Source: Elymus sibiricus
Taxonomy: Eukaryota > Streptophyta > Magnoliopsida > Poales > Poaceae
Direction of reading: 5' to 3'
DNA: 64,000 nucleotides
Assembly: GCA_039707655.1 (NCBI GenBank)
Contig: CM077676.1
Coordinates: 189,592,936-189,656,935, forward strand
A model generated the notes under the pieces. That model ran no database searches, was not told the origin of the DNA, and saw nothing but the letters and a program-made list of their open reading frames with translations. Shown here in pieces: positions 49,001-61,860 of the stretch. The stretch's first letter is position 1. Each line of letters starts with the position of its first letter. Both the position numbers and the translations under genes were made by a program.

Positions 49001-49779
49001 CGTAACCCTAAGATAGCCAGGGTGGCAGTGGTGTCACGTGCTCGTCTCGACGTCCGCCTCGACTCGCTTAACCCTAAGTTAGACAGGGTGCCCGTGGTGT
49101 CACGTGCTCGTCTAGGCGTCTGTCATCGCGACCGCGACGACGTCCGCCTCGACTCGCGTAACCCTAGGATAAACAGGGTGGCGGTGGTGTCACGTGCTCA
49201 TCTCGGCGTCCGTCGTCGCTACCGCAAAGACGTCCGCCTCGACTCGCGTAACCCTAAGTTAGACAGGGTGGCAGTGGTGTCACGTGCTCGTCTCGACGTC
49301 CGCCTCGACTCGCTTAACCCTAAGTTAGACAGGGTGCCCGTGGTGTCACGTGCTCGTCTTGGCGTCCGTCGTCGCTACCGCGACGACGTTCGCCTCGACT
49401 CGCGTAACCCTAAGTTAGCCAGGGTGGCAGTGTTGTCACGTGCTCGTCTCGGCGTCCGTCGTCGCTACCGCGACCACGTCCGCCTCGACTCGCGTAACCC
49501 AAAGTTAGACAGGGTGGCAGTGGTGTCACGTGCTCGTCTCGGCGTCCGTCGTCACTACCGCAACGATGTCCGCCTCGACTCGCGTAACCCTAAGATAGAC
49601 AGGGTGGCGGTGTTGTCACGTGCTCGTCTCGGCGTCCGTCGTCGCTACCGCGATGACGTCCGCCTCGACTCGCGTAACCCTAAGATAGACAGGGTGGTGG
49701 TGGTGTCACGTGCTCATCTCGGCGTCCGTCGTCGCTACCACGACGACGTCCACCTCGACTCGCGTGACCCTAAGACAGG
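46100..49779 (+). repeat. HOR unit C5, 3,680 bp, 42 monomers
   Basis: It has the same length as C2 but the first-half deletions are those of C4: CACTACC joined to AAGATAGCC, then CATCTCTACC joined to GTTAGAC. Private changes include GGCGGCGGTG near 47,250, TTACGTG near 48,044 and CGCCTCCACTCG near 48,451. Confidence 0.88.
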
Positions 49780-52700
49780 GTGGCAGCGGTGCCACGTGCT
49801 CGTCTCGGCGTCCGTCGTCGCTACCGCGCAGACGTCTTCCTCGACTCGCGTAACCCTAAGTTAGACAGGGTGGCAGTGGTGTCACGTGCTCGTCTCGACG
49901 TCCGCCTCAACTCCCGTAACCCTAAGTTAGACAGGGTGGCGGTGGTGTCACGTGCTCGTGTCGGCGTCCGTCGTCGCTACCGCGACGACGTCCGCCTCGA
50001 CTCGCTTAACCCTAAGTTAGACAGGGTGGCGGTGGTGTCACGTGGTCGTCTCGGCGTCTGTCATCGCTACCGCGACGACGTCCGCCTCGACTCGCGTAAC
50101 CCTAAGTTAGAGAGGGTGGCAGTGGTGTCACGTGCTCGTCTCGGCGTCCGTCGTCGCTACCGCGATGACGTCCGCCTCGACTCGCGTAACCCTAAGTTAG
50201 CCAGGGTGGCAGTGTTGTCACGTGCTCGTCTCGGCGTCCGTCGTCGCTACCGCGACGACGTCCGCCTCGACTCGCGTAACCCAAAGTTAGACAGGGTGGC
50301 AGTGGTGTCACCTGCTCGTCTCGGCGTCCGTCGTCACTACCGCGACGACGTCCGCCTCGACTCGCGTAACCCTAAGATAGCCAGGGTGGCGGTGGTGTCA
50401 CGTGCTCGTCTCGGCGTCTGTCATCTCTACCGCGACGACGTCCGCCTCGACTCGCGTAACCCTAGGATAAACAGGGTGGCGGTGGTGTCACGTGCTCGTC
50501 TCGGCGTCCGTCGTCGCTACCGCGACGACGTCCGCCTCGACTCGCATAACCCTAAGTTAGACAGGGTGGCGGTGGTGTCACGTGCTCGTCTCGGCGTCCG
50601 TCGTCGCTACCGCGACGACGTCCGCCTCGACTCGCGTAACCCTAAGTTAGACAGGGTGGCAGTGGTGTCACGTGCTCGTCTCGGCGTCCGGCGTCGCTAC
50701 TGCGACGACGTCCGCCTCGACTCGCGTAACCCTAAGTTAGACAGGGTGGCAGTGGTGTCACGTGCTCGTCTAGGCGTCCGTCGTCGCTACCGCGACGACG
50801 TCCGCCTTGTCTCGCGTAACCCTAAGATAGACAGGGTGGCGGTGTTGTCACGTGCTCGTCTCGGCGTCCGTCGTCGCTACCGCGACGACGTCCGCCTCGA
50901 CTCGCTTAACCCTAAGTTAGACAGGGTGGCGGTGGTGTCACGTGCTCGTCTCGGCGTCCGTCGTCGCTACCGCGACGACGTCCGCCTCGACTCGTGTAAC
51001 CCTAAGATAGACAGGGTGGCGGTGTTGTCACGTGCTCGTCTCGGCGTCCGTCGTCGCTACCGCAAATACGTCCGCCTCGACTCGCGTAACGCAAAGATAT
51101 ACAGGGTGGCGGTGGTGTCACGTGCTCGTCTCGGCGTCCGTCGTCGCTACCGCGAAGACGTCTTCCTCGACTCGCGTAACCCTAAGTTAGACAGGGTGGC
51201 AGTGGTGTCACGTGCTCGTCTCGACGTCCGCCTCAACTCCCGTAACCCTAAGTTAGACAGGGTGGCGGTGGTGTCACGTGCTCGTGTCGGCGTCCGTCGT
51301 CGCTACCGCGACGACGTCCGCCTCGACTCGCTTAACCCTAAATTAGACAGGGTGGCGGTGGTGTCACGTGGTCGTCTCGGCGTCTGTCATCGCTACCGCG
51401 ACGACGTCCGCCTCGACTCGCGTAACCCTAAGTTAGACAGGGTGGCAGTGGTGTCACGTGCTCGTCTCGGCGTCCGTCGTCGCTACCGCGATGACGTCCG
51501 CCTCGACTCGCGTAACCCTAAGTTAGCCAGGGTGGCAGTGTTGTCACGTGCTCGTCTCGGCGTCCGTCGTCGCTACCGCGACGACGTCCGCCTCGACTCG
51601 CGTAACCCAAAGTTAGACAGGGTGGCAGTGGTGTCACCTGCTCGTCTCGGCGTCCGTCGTCACTACCGCGACGATGACCGCCTCGACTCGCGTAACCCTA
51701 AGATAGACAGGGTGGCGGTGGTGTCACGTGCTCGTCTCGGCGTCCGTCGTCGCTACCGCGACGACGTCCGCCTCGACTCGCGTAACCCTAAGATAGCCAG
51801 GGTGGCAGTGGTGTCACGTGCTCGTCTAGGCGTCTGTCGTCGCTACCGCGACGACGTCCGCCTCGACTCGCGTAACCCTAGGATAAACAGGCTGGCGGTG
51901 GTGTCACGTGCTCGTCTCGGCGTCCGTCGTCGCTACCGCGACGACGTCCGCCTCGACTCGCGTAACCCTAAGATAGCCAGGGTGGCAGTGGTGTCACGTG
52001 CTCGTCTAGGCGTCTGTCATCGCTACCGCGACGACGTCCGCCTCGACTCGCGTAACCCTAGGATAAACAGGGTGGCGGTGGTGTCACGTGCTCGTCTCGG
52101 CGTCCGTCGTCGCTACCGCGACGACGCCCGCCTCGACTCGCATAACCCTAAGTTAGACAGGGTGGTGGTGGTGTCACGTGCTCGTCTCGGCGTCCGTCGT
52201 CGCTACCGCGACGACGTCCGCCTCGACTCGCGTAACCCTAAGTTAGACAGGGTGGCAGTGGTGTCACGTGCTCGTCTCGGCGTCCGGCGTCGCTACCGCG
52301 ACGACGTCCGCCTCGACTCGCGTAACCCTAAGTTAGACAGGGTGGCAGTGGTGTCACGTGCTCGTCTCGGCGTCCGTCGTCGCTACCGCGACGACGTCCG
52401 CCTTGACTCGCGTAACCCTAAGATAGACAGGGTGGCGGTGTTGTTACGTGCTCGTCTCGGCGTCCGTCGTCGCTACCGCGACGACGTCCGCCTCGACTCG
52501 CTTAACCCTATGTTAGACAGGGTGGCGGTGGTGTCACGTGCTCGTCTCGGCGTCCGTCGTCGCTACCGCGACGACGTCCGCCTCGACTCGTGTAACCCTA
52601 AGATAGACAGGGTGGCGGTGTTGTCACGTGCTCGTCTCGGCGTCCGTCGTCGCTACCGCAAAGACGTCCGCCTCGACTCGCGTAACGCAAAGATATACAG

Positions 52701-55700
52701 GGTGGCGGTGGTGTCACGTGCTCGTCTCGGCGTCCGTCGTCGCTACCGCGAAGACGTCTTCCTCGACTCGCGTAACCCTAAGTTAGACAGGGTGGCAGTG
52801 GTATCACGTGCTCGTCTCGACGTCCGCCTGAACTCCCGTAACCCTAAGTTAGACAGGGTGGCGGTGGTGTCACGTGCTCGTGTCGGCGTCCGTCGTCGCT
52901 ACCGCGACGACGTCCGCCTCGACTCGCTTAACCCTAAATTAGACAGGGTGGCGGTGGTGTCACGTGGTCGTCTCGGCGTCTGTCATCGCTACCGCGACGA
53001 CGTCCGCCTCGACTCGCGTAACCCTAAGTTAGACAAGGTGGCAGTGGTGTCACGTGCTCGTCTCGGCGTCCATCGTCGCTACCGCGATGACGTCCGCCTC
53101 GACTCGCGTAACCCTAAGTTAGCCAGGGTGGCAGTGTTGTCACGTGCTCGTCTCGGCGTCCGTCATCGCTACCGCGACGACGTCCGCCTCGACTCGCGTA
53201 ACCCAAAGTTAGACAGGGTGGCAGTGGTGTCACCTGCTCGTCTCGGCGTCCGTCGTCACTACCGCGACGATGACCGCCTCGACTCGCGTAACCCTAAGAT
53301 AGACAGGGTGGCAGTGGTGTCACGTGCTCGTCTAGGCGTCTGTCGTCGCTACCGCGACGACGTCCGCCTCGACTCGCGTAACCCTAGGATAAAGAGGGTG
53401 GCGGTGGTGTCACGTGCTCGTCTCGGCGTCCGTCGTCGCTACCGCGACGACGTCCCCCTCGACTCGCGTAACCCTAAGATAGCCAGGGTGGCAGTGGTGT
53501 CACGTGCTCGTCTAGGCGTCTGTCATCGCTACCGCGACGACGTCCGCCTCGACTCGCGTAACCCTAGGATAAACAGGCTGGCGGTGGTGTCACGTGCTCG
53601 TCTCGGCGTCCGTCGTCGCTACCGCGACGACGTCCGCCTCGACTCGCGTAACCCTAAGATAGCCAGGGTGGCAGTGGTGTCACGTGCTCGTCTAGGCGTC
53701 TGTCATCGCTACCGCGACGACGTCCGCCTCGACTCGCGTAACCCTAGGATAAACAGGGTGGCGGTGGTGTCACGTGCTCGTCTCGGCGTCCGTCGTCGCT
53801 ACCGCGACGACGTCCGCCTCGACTCGCATAACCCTAAGTTAGACAGGGTGGCGGTGGTGTCACGTGCTCGTCTCGGCGTCCGTCGTCGCTACCGCGACGA
53901 CGTCCGCCTCGACTCGCGTAACCCTAAGTTAGACAGGGTGGCAGTGGTGTCACGTGCTCGTCTCGGCGTCCGGCGTCGCTACCGCGACGACGTCCGCCTC
54001 GACTCGCGTAACCCTAAGTTAGACAGGGTGGCAGTGGTGTCACGTGCTCGTCTCGGCGTCCGTCGTCGCTACCGCGACGACGTCCGCCTTGACTCGCGTA
54101 ACCCTAAGATAGACAGGGTGGCGGTGTTGTCACGTGCTCGTCTCGGTGTCCGTCGTCGCTACCGCGACGACGTCCGCCTCGACTCGCTTAACCCTATGTT
54201 AGACAGGGTGGCGGTGGTGTCACGTGCTCGTCTCGGCGTCCGTCGTCGCTACCGCGACGACGTCCGCCTCGACTCGTGTAACCCTAAGATAGACAGGGTG
54301 GCGGTGTTGTCACGTGCTCGTCTCGGCGTCCGTCGTCGCTACCGCAAAGACGTCCGCCTCGACTCGCGTAACGCAAAGATATACAGGGTGGCGGTGGTGT
54401 CACGTGCTCGTCTCGGCGTCCGTCGTCGCTACCGCGAAGACGTCTTCCTCGACTCGCGTAACCCTAAGTTAGACAGGGTGGCAGTGGTATCACGTGCTCG
54501 TCTCGACGTCCGCCTGAACTCCCGTAACCCTAAGTTAGACAGGGTGGCGGTGGTGTCACGTGCTCGTGTCGGCGTCCGTCGTCGCTACCGCGACGACGTC
54601 CGCCTCGACTCGCTTAACCCTAAATTAGACAGGGTGGCGGTGGTGTCACGTGGTCGTCTCGGCGTCTGTCATCGCTACCGCGACGACGTCCGCCTCGACT
54701 CGCGTAACCCTAAGTTAGACAGGGTGGCAGTGGTGTCACGTGCTCGTCTCGGCGTCCATCGTCGCTACCGCGATGACGTCCGCCTCGACTCGCGTAACCC
54801 TAAGTTAGCCAGGGTGGCAGTGTTGTCACGTGCTCGTCTCGGCGTCCGTCATCGCTACCGCGACGACGTCCGCCTCGACTCGCGTAACCCAAAGTTAGAC
54901 AGGGTGGCAGTGGTGTCACCTGCTCGTCTCGGCGTCCGTCGTCACTACCGCGACGATGACCGCCTCGACTCGCGTAACCCTAAGATAGACAGGGTGGCAG
55001 TGGTGTCACGTGCTCGTCTAGGCGTCTGTCGTCGCTACCGCGACGACGTCCGCCTCGACTCGCGTAACCCTAGGATAAAGAGGGTGGCGGTGGTGTCACG
55101 TGCTCGTCTAGGCGTCTGTCGTCGCTACCGCGACGACGTCCCCCTCGACTCGCGTAACCCTAAGATAGCCAGGGTGGCAGTGGTGTCACGTGCTCGTCTA
55201 GGCGTCTGTCATCGCTACCGCGACGACGTCCGCCTCGACTCGCGTAACCCTAGGATAAACAGGGTGGCGGTGGTGTCACGTGCTCGTCTCGGCGTCCGTC
55301 GTCGCTACCGCGACGACGTCCGCCTCGACTCGCATAACCCTAAGTTAGACAGGGTGGCGGTGGTGTCACGTGCTCGTCTCGGCGTCCGTCGTCGCTACCG
55401 CGACGACGTACGCCTCGACTCCCGTAACCCTAAGTTAGACAGGGTGGCAGTGGTGTCACGTGCTCGTCTCGGCGTCCGTCGTCGCTACCGCGATGACGTC
55501 CGCCTCGACTCGCGTAACCCTAAGTTAGACAGGGTGGCAGTGGTGTCACGTGCTCGTCTAGGCGTCCGTCGTCGCTACCGCGACGACGTCCGCCTTGACT
55601 CGCGTAACCCTAAGATAGACAGGGTGGCAGTGGTGTCACGTGCTCGTCTCGGCGTCCGTCGTTGCTACCGCGACGACGTCCGCCTGGACTCACGTAACCC

Positions 55701-56495
55701 TAAGATAGACAGGGTGGCGGTGTTGTCACGTGCTCGTCTCGGCGTCCGTCATCGCTACCGCAAAGACGTCCGCCTCAACTCGCGTAACGCAAAGATATAC
55801 AGGGTGGCGGTGGTGTCACGTGCTCGTCTCGGCGTCCGTCGTCGCTACCGCGACGACGTTCGCCTCGACTCGCGTAACGCTAAGATAGATAGGGTGGCGG
55901 TGGTGTCACGTGCTCATCTCGGCGTCCGTCGTCGCTACCGCAAAGACGTCCGCCTCGACTCGCGTAACCCTAAGTTAGACAGGGTGGCAGTGGTGTCACG
56001 TGCTCGTCTCGACGTCCGCCTCGACTCGCTTAACCCTAAGTTAGACAGGGTGGCCGTGGTGTCACGTGCTCGTCTTGGCGTCCGTCGTCGCTACCGCGAC
56101 GACGTTCGCCTCGACTCGCGTAACCCTAAGTTAGCCAGGGTGGCAGTGTTGTCACGTGCTCGTCTCGGCGTCCGTCGTCGCTACCGCGACCACGTCCGCC
56201 TCGACTCGCGTAACCCAAAGTTAGACAGGGTGGCAGTGGTGTCACGTGCTCGTCTCGGCGTCCGTCGTCACTACCGCAACGATGTCCGCCTCGACTCGCG
56301 TAACCCTAAGATAGACAGGGTGGCGGTGTTGTCACGTGCTCGTCTCGGCGTCCGTCGTCGCTACCGCGATGACGTCCGCCTCGACTCGCGTAACCCTAAG
56401 ATAGACAGGGTGGTGGTGGTGTCACGTGCTCATCTCGGCGTCCGTCGTCGCTACCACGACGACGTCCACCTCGACTCGCGTGACCCTAAGACAGG
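49780..56495 (+). repeat. HOR unit D1, 6,716 bp, 76 monomers
   Basis: The first half shares GAGAGGGTGG (50,110) and the CACTACC/AAGATAGCC hybrid with C4 and C5, but keeps the CATCTCTACC, AGGATAAAC and CGCATAAC monomers that C4 and C5 lost. The second half has a tandem pair of about 1,686 bp (CAAAG at 52,659 and 54,345) marked by shared GTATCACGTG, CCTGAACTCCCG, AGGATAAAGAGG and CCCTATGTTAG. It closes with the B3-type tail (CATCGC/CAAAG, AACGCTAAG, CTCATCTC). Confidence 0.88.
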
Positions 56496-59400
56496 GTGGC
56501 AGCGGTGCCACGTGCTCGTCTCGGCGTCCGTCGTCGCTACCGCGCAGACGTCTTCCTCGACTCGCGTAACCCTAAGTTAGACAGGGTGGCAGTGGTGTCA
56601 CGTGCTCGTCTCGACGTCCGCCTCAACTCCCGTAACCCTAAGTTAGACAGGGTGGCGGTGGTGTCACGTGCTCGTGTCGGCGTCCGTCGTCGCTACCGCG
56701 ACGACGTCCGCCTCGACTCGCTTACCCCTAAGTTAGACAGGGTGGCGGTGGTGTCACGTGGTCGTCTCGGCGTCCGTCATCGCTACCGCGACGACGTCCG
56801 CCTCGACTCGCGTAACCCTAAGTTAGACAGGGTGGCAGTGGTGCCACGTGCTCGTCTCGGCGTCCGTCGTCGCTACCACGATGACGTCCGCCTCGACTCG
56901 CGTAACCCTAAGTTAGCCAGGGTGGCAGTGTTGTCACGTGCTCGTCTCGGCGTCCGTCGTCGCTACCGCGACGACGTCCGCCTCGACTCGCGTAACCCAA
57001 AGTTAGACAGGGTGGCAGTGGTGTCACCTGCTCGTCTCGGCGTCCGTCGTCACTACCGCGACGATGACCGCCTCGACTCGCGTAACCCTAAGATAGACAG
57101 GGTGGCGGTGGTGTCACGTGCTTGTCTCGGCGTCCGTCGTCGCTACCGCGACGACGTCCGCCTCGACTCGCGTAACCCTAAGATAGCCAGGGTGGCAGTG
57201 GTGTCACGTGCTCGTCTAGGCGTCTGTCGTCGCTACCGCGACGACGTCCGCCTCGACTCGCGTAACCCTAGGATAAACAGGCTGGCGGTGGTGTCACGTG
57301 CTCGTCTCGGCGTCCGTCGTCGCTACCGCGACGACGTCCGCCTCGACTCGCGTAACCCTAAGATAGCCAGGGTGGCAGTGGTGTCACGTGCTCGTCTAGG
57401 CGTCTGTCATCGCTACCGCGACGACGTCCGCCTCGACTCGCGTAACCCTAGGATAAACAGGGTGGCGGTGGTGTCACGTGCTCGTCTCGGCGTCCGTCGT
57501 CGCTACCGCGACGACGTCCGCCTCGACTCGCATAACCCTAAGTTAGACAGGGTGGCGGTGGTGTCACGTGCTCGTCTCGGCGTCCGTCGTCGCTACCGCG
57601 ACGACGTCCGCCTCGACTCGCGTAACCCTAAGTTAGACAGGGTGGCAGTGGTGTCACGTGCTCGTCTCGGCGTCCGGCGTCGCTACCGCGAGGACGTCCG
57701 CCTCGACTCGCGTAACCCTAAGTTAGACAGGGTGGCAGTGGTGTCACGTGCTCGTCTAGGCGTCCGTCGTCGCTACCGCGACGACGTCCGCCTTGACTCG
57801 CGTAACCCTAAGATAGACAGGGTGGCGGTGTTGTCACGTGCTCGTCTCGGCGTCCGTCGTCGCTACCGCGACGACGTCCGCCTCGACTCGCTTAACCCTA
57901 AGTTAGACAGGGTGGCGGTGGTGTCACGTGCTCGTCTCGGCGTCCGTCGTCGCTACCGCGACGACGTCCGCCTCGACTCGTGTAACCCTAAGATAGACAG
58001 GGTGGCGGTGTTGTCACGTGCTCGTCTCGGCGTCCGTCGTCGCTACCGCAAATACATCCGCCTCGACTCGCGTAACGCAAAGATATACAGGGTGGCGGTG
58101 GTGTCACGTGCTCGTCTCGGCGTCCGTCGTCGCTACCGCGAAGACGTCTTCCTCGACTCGCGTAACCCTAAGTTAGACAGGGTGGCAGTGGTGTCACGTG
58201 CTCGTCTCGACGTCCGCCTCAACTCCCGTAACCCTAAGTTAGACAGGGTGGCGGTGGTGTCACGTGCTCGTGTCGGCGTCCGTCGTCGCTACCGCGATGA
58301 CGTCCGCCTCGACTCGCTTAACCCTAAATTAGACAGGGTGGCGGTGGTGTCACGTGGTCGTCTCGGCGTCTGTCATCGCTACCGCGACGACGTCCGCCTC
58401 GACTCGCGTAACCCTAAGTTAGACAGGGTGGCAGTGGTGTCACGTGCTCGTCTCGGCGTCCGTCGTCGCTACCGCGATGACGTCCGCCTCGACTCGCGTA
58501 ACCCTAAGTTAGCCAGGGTGGCAGTGTTGTCACGTGCTCGTCTCGGCGTCCGTCGTCGCTACCGCGACGACGTCCGCCTCGACTCGCGTAACCCAAAGTT
58601 AGACAGGGTGGCAGTGGTGTCACCTGCTCGTCTCGGCGTCCGTCGTCACTACCGCGACGATGACCGCCTCGACTCGCGTAACCCTAAGATAGACAGGGTG
58701 GCGGTGGTGTCACGTGCTCGTCTCGGCGTCCGTCGTCGCTACCGCGACGACGTCCGCCTCGACTCGCGTAACCCTAAGATAGCCAGGGTGGCAGTGGTGT
58801 CACGTGCTCGTCTAGGCGTCTGTCGTCGCTACCGCGACGACGTCCGCCTCGACTCGCGTAACCCTAGGATAAACAGGCTGGCGGTGGTGTCACGTGCTCG
58901 TCTCGGCGTCCGTCGTCGCTACCGCGACGACGTCCGCCTCGACTCGCGTAACCCTAAGATAGCCAGGGTGGCAGTGGTGTCACGTGCTCGTCTAGGCGTC
59001 TGTCATCGCTACCGCGACGACGTCCGCCTCGACTCGCGTAACCCTAGGATAAACAGGGTGGCGGTGGTGTCACGTGCTCGTCTCGGCGTCCGTCGTCGCT
59101 ACCGCGACGACGTCCGCCTCGACTCGCATAACCCTAAGTTAGACAGGGTGGCGGTGGTGTCACGTGCTCGTCTCGGCGTCCGTCGTCGCTACCGCGACGA
59201 CGTCCGCCTCGACTCGCGTAACCCTAAGTTAGACAGGGTGGCAGTGGTGTCACGTGCTCGTCTCGGCGTCCGGCGTCGCTACCGCGACGACGTCCGCCTC
59301 GACTCGCGTAACCCTAAGTTAGACAGGGTGGCAGTGGTGTCACGTGCTCGTCTCGGCGTCCGTCGTCGCTACCGCGACGACGTCCGCCTTGACTCGCGTA

Positions 59401-61860
59401 ACCCTAAGATAGACAGGGTGGCGGTGTTGTCACGTGCTCGTCTCGGCATCCGTCGTCGCTACCGCGACGACGTCCACCTCGACTCGCTTAACCCTAAGTT
59501 AGACAGGGTGGCGGTGGTGTCACGTGCTCGTCTCGGCGTCCGTCGTCGCTACCGCGACGACGTCCGCCTCGACTCGTGTAACCCTAAGATAGACAGGGTG
59601 GCGGTGTTGTCACGTGCTCGTCTCGGCGTCCGTCGTCGCTACCGCAAAGACGTCCGCCTCGACTCGCGTAACGCAAAGATATACAGGGTGGCGGTGGTGT
59701 CACGTGCTCGTCTCGGCGTCCGTCGTCGCTACCGCGAAGACGTCTTCCTCGACTCGCGTAACCCTAAGTTAGACAGGGTGGCAGTGGTGTCACGTGCTCG
59801 TCTCGACGTCCGCCTCAACTCCCGTAACCCTAAGTTAGACAGGGTGGCGGTGGTGTCACGTGCTCGTGTCGGCGTCCGTCGTCGCTACCGCGACGACGTC
59901 CGCCTCGACTCGCTTAACCCTAAATTAGACAGGGTGGCGGTGGTGTCACGTGGTCGTCTCGGCGTCTGTCATCGCTACAGCGACGACGTCCGCCTCGACT
60001 CGCGTAACCCTAAGTTAGACAGGGTGGCGGTGGTGTCACGTGCTCGTCTCGGCGTCCGTCGTCGCTACCGCGATGACGCCTGCCTCGACTCGCGTAACCC
60101 TAAGTTAGCCAGGGTGGCAGTGTTGTCACGTGCTCGTCTCGGCGTCCGTCGTCGCTACCGCGACGACGTCCGCCTCGACTCGCGTAACCCAAAGTTAGAC
60201 AGGGTGGCAGTGGTGTCACCTGCTCGTCTCGGCGTCCGTCGTCACTACCGCGACGATGACCGCCTCGACTCGCGTAACCCTAAGATAGACAGGGTGGCGG
60301 TGGTGTCACGTGCTCGTCTCGGCGTCCGTCGTCGCTACCGCGACGACGTCCGCCTCGACTCGCGTAACCCTAAGATAGCCAGGGTGGCAGTGGTGTCACG
60401 TGCTCGTCTAGGCGTCTGTCGTCGCTACCGCGACGACGTCCGCCTCGACTCGCGTAACCCTAGGATAAACAGGGTGGCGGTGGTGTCACGTGCTCGTCTC
60501 GGCGTCCGTCGTCGCTACCGCGACGACGTCCCCCTCTACTCGCGTAACCCTAAGATAGCCAGGGTGGCAGTGGTGTCACGTGCTCGTCTAGGCGTCTGTC
60601 ATCGCTACCGCGACGACGTCCGCCTCGACTCGCGTAACCCTAGGATAAACAGGGTGGCGGTGGTGTCACGTGCTCGTCTCGGCGTCCGCCTCGACTCGCA
60701 TAACCCTAAGTTAGACAGGGTGGCGGTGTGTCACGTGCTCGTCTCGGCGTCCGTCGTCGCTACCGCGACGACGTACGCCTCGACTCACGTAACCCTAAGT
60801 TAGACAGGGTGGCAGTGGTGTCACGTGCTCGTCTCGGCGTCCGTCGTCGCTACCGCGACGACGTCCGCCTCGACTCGCGTAACCCTAAGTTAGACAGGGT
60901 GGCAGTGGTGTCACGTGCTCGTCTCGGCGTCCGTCGTCGCTACCGCGACGACGTCCGCCTTGACTCGCGTAACCCTAAGATAGACAGGGTGGCGGTGTTG
61001 TCACTTGCTCGTCTCGGCGTCCGTCGTCGCTACCGCGACGACGTCCGCCTCGACTCGCTTAACCCTAAGTTAGACAGGGTGGCGGTGGTGTCACGTGCTC
61101 GTCTCAGCGTCCGTCGTCGCTACCGCGACGACGTCCGCCTCGACTCGTGTAACCCTAAGATAGACAGGGTGGCGGTGTTGTCACGTGCTCGTCTCGGCGT
61201 CCGTCGTCGCTACCGCAAAGACGTCCGCCTCGACTCGCGTAACGCAAAGATATACAGGGTGGCGGTGGTGTCACGTGCTCGTCTCGACGTCCGTCGTCGC
61301 TACCGAAAAGACGTCCGCCTCGACTCGCGTAACCCTAAGTTAGACAGGGTGGCAGTGGTGTCACGTGCTCGTCTCGACGTCCGCCTCGACTCGCTTAACC
61401 CTAAGTTAGACAGGGTGGCCGTGGTGTCACGTTCTCGTCTTGGCGTCCGTCGTCGCTACCGCGACGACGTTCGCCTCGACTCGCGTAACCCTAAGTTAGC
61501 CAGGGTGGCAGTGTTGTCACGTGCTCGTCTCGGCGTCCGTCGTCGCTACCGCGACGACGTCCGCCTCGACTCGCGTAACCCAAAGTTAGACAGGGTGGCA
61601 GTGGTGTCACGTGCTCGTCTCGGCGTCCGTCGTCACTACCGCAACGATGTCCGCCTCGACTCGCGTAACCCTAAGATAGACAGGGTGGCGGTGTTGTCAC
61701 GTGCTCGTCTCGGCGTCCGTCGTCGCTACCGCGATGACGTCCGCCTCGACTCGCGTAACCCTAAGATAGACAGGGTGGTGGTGGTGTCACGTGCTCATCT
61801 CGGCGTCCGTCGTCGCTACCACGACGACGTCCACCTCGACTCGCGTGACCCTAAGACAGG
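56496..61860 (+). repeat. HOR unit D2, 5,365 bp, 61 monomers, with two rare deletions
   Basis: The CAAAG-type monomers lie at 58,049, 59,645 and 61,216. The first interval is the 1,596-bp HOR; the second is 1,571 bp because of one private 24-bp and one private 1-bp deletion near 60,690-60,735. CTTACCCC near 56,720, GTGCCACGTG near 56,841 and CTACAGCG near 59,976 are private. Confidence 0.88.
60661..60735 (+). repeat. Independent 24-bp deletion and adjacent 1-bp deletion
   Basis: Near 60,684 GGCGTCCG runs directly into CCTCGACTCGCAT, removing 24 bp. Unlike the other 62 short monomers, which read CTCGACGTCC, this one keeps GGCGTCCG, so the crossover point differs and the event is separate. About 45 bases later TGGCGGTGTGTCAC has one base fewer than the usual TGGCGGTGGTGTCAC, shifting the frame. 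Confidence 0.88.

Larger units (their letters stand above)
31470..49779 (+). repeat. Domain C: five long HOR units of 2.8-4.1 kb
   Basis: Units of 4,130, 3,680, 4,040, 2,780 and 3,680 bp together hold 209 monomers, and each contains exactly four 66-bp monomers. They combine a domain A-like HOR core (CTTGACTCG, CGCTTAACC, CGTGTAACC, CAAATACG, GAAGACGTCTTCC) with the B15-type tail. The CAAATACG variant occurs once per unit, at 33,023, 36,703, 40,743, 44,423 and 47,203. Confidence 0.9.
49780..61860 (+). repeat. Domain D: two long HOR units embedding domain A-type HORs
   Basis: Two marker-to-marker units of 6,716 and 5,365 bp (137 monomers, ten of 66 bp) contain repeated CAAAG or CAAATAC monomers spaced 1,596, 1,686, 1,596 and 1,571 bp apart. 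The domain therefore mixes the domain A period with marker-type ends. Confidence 0.88.
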
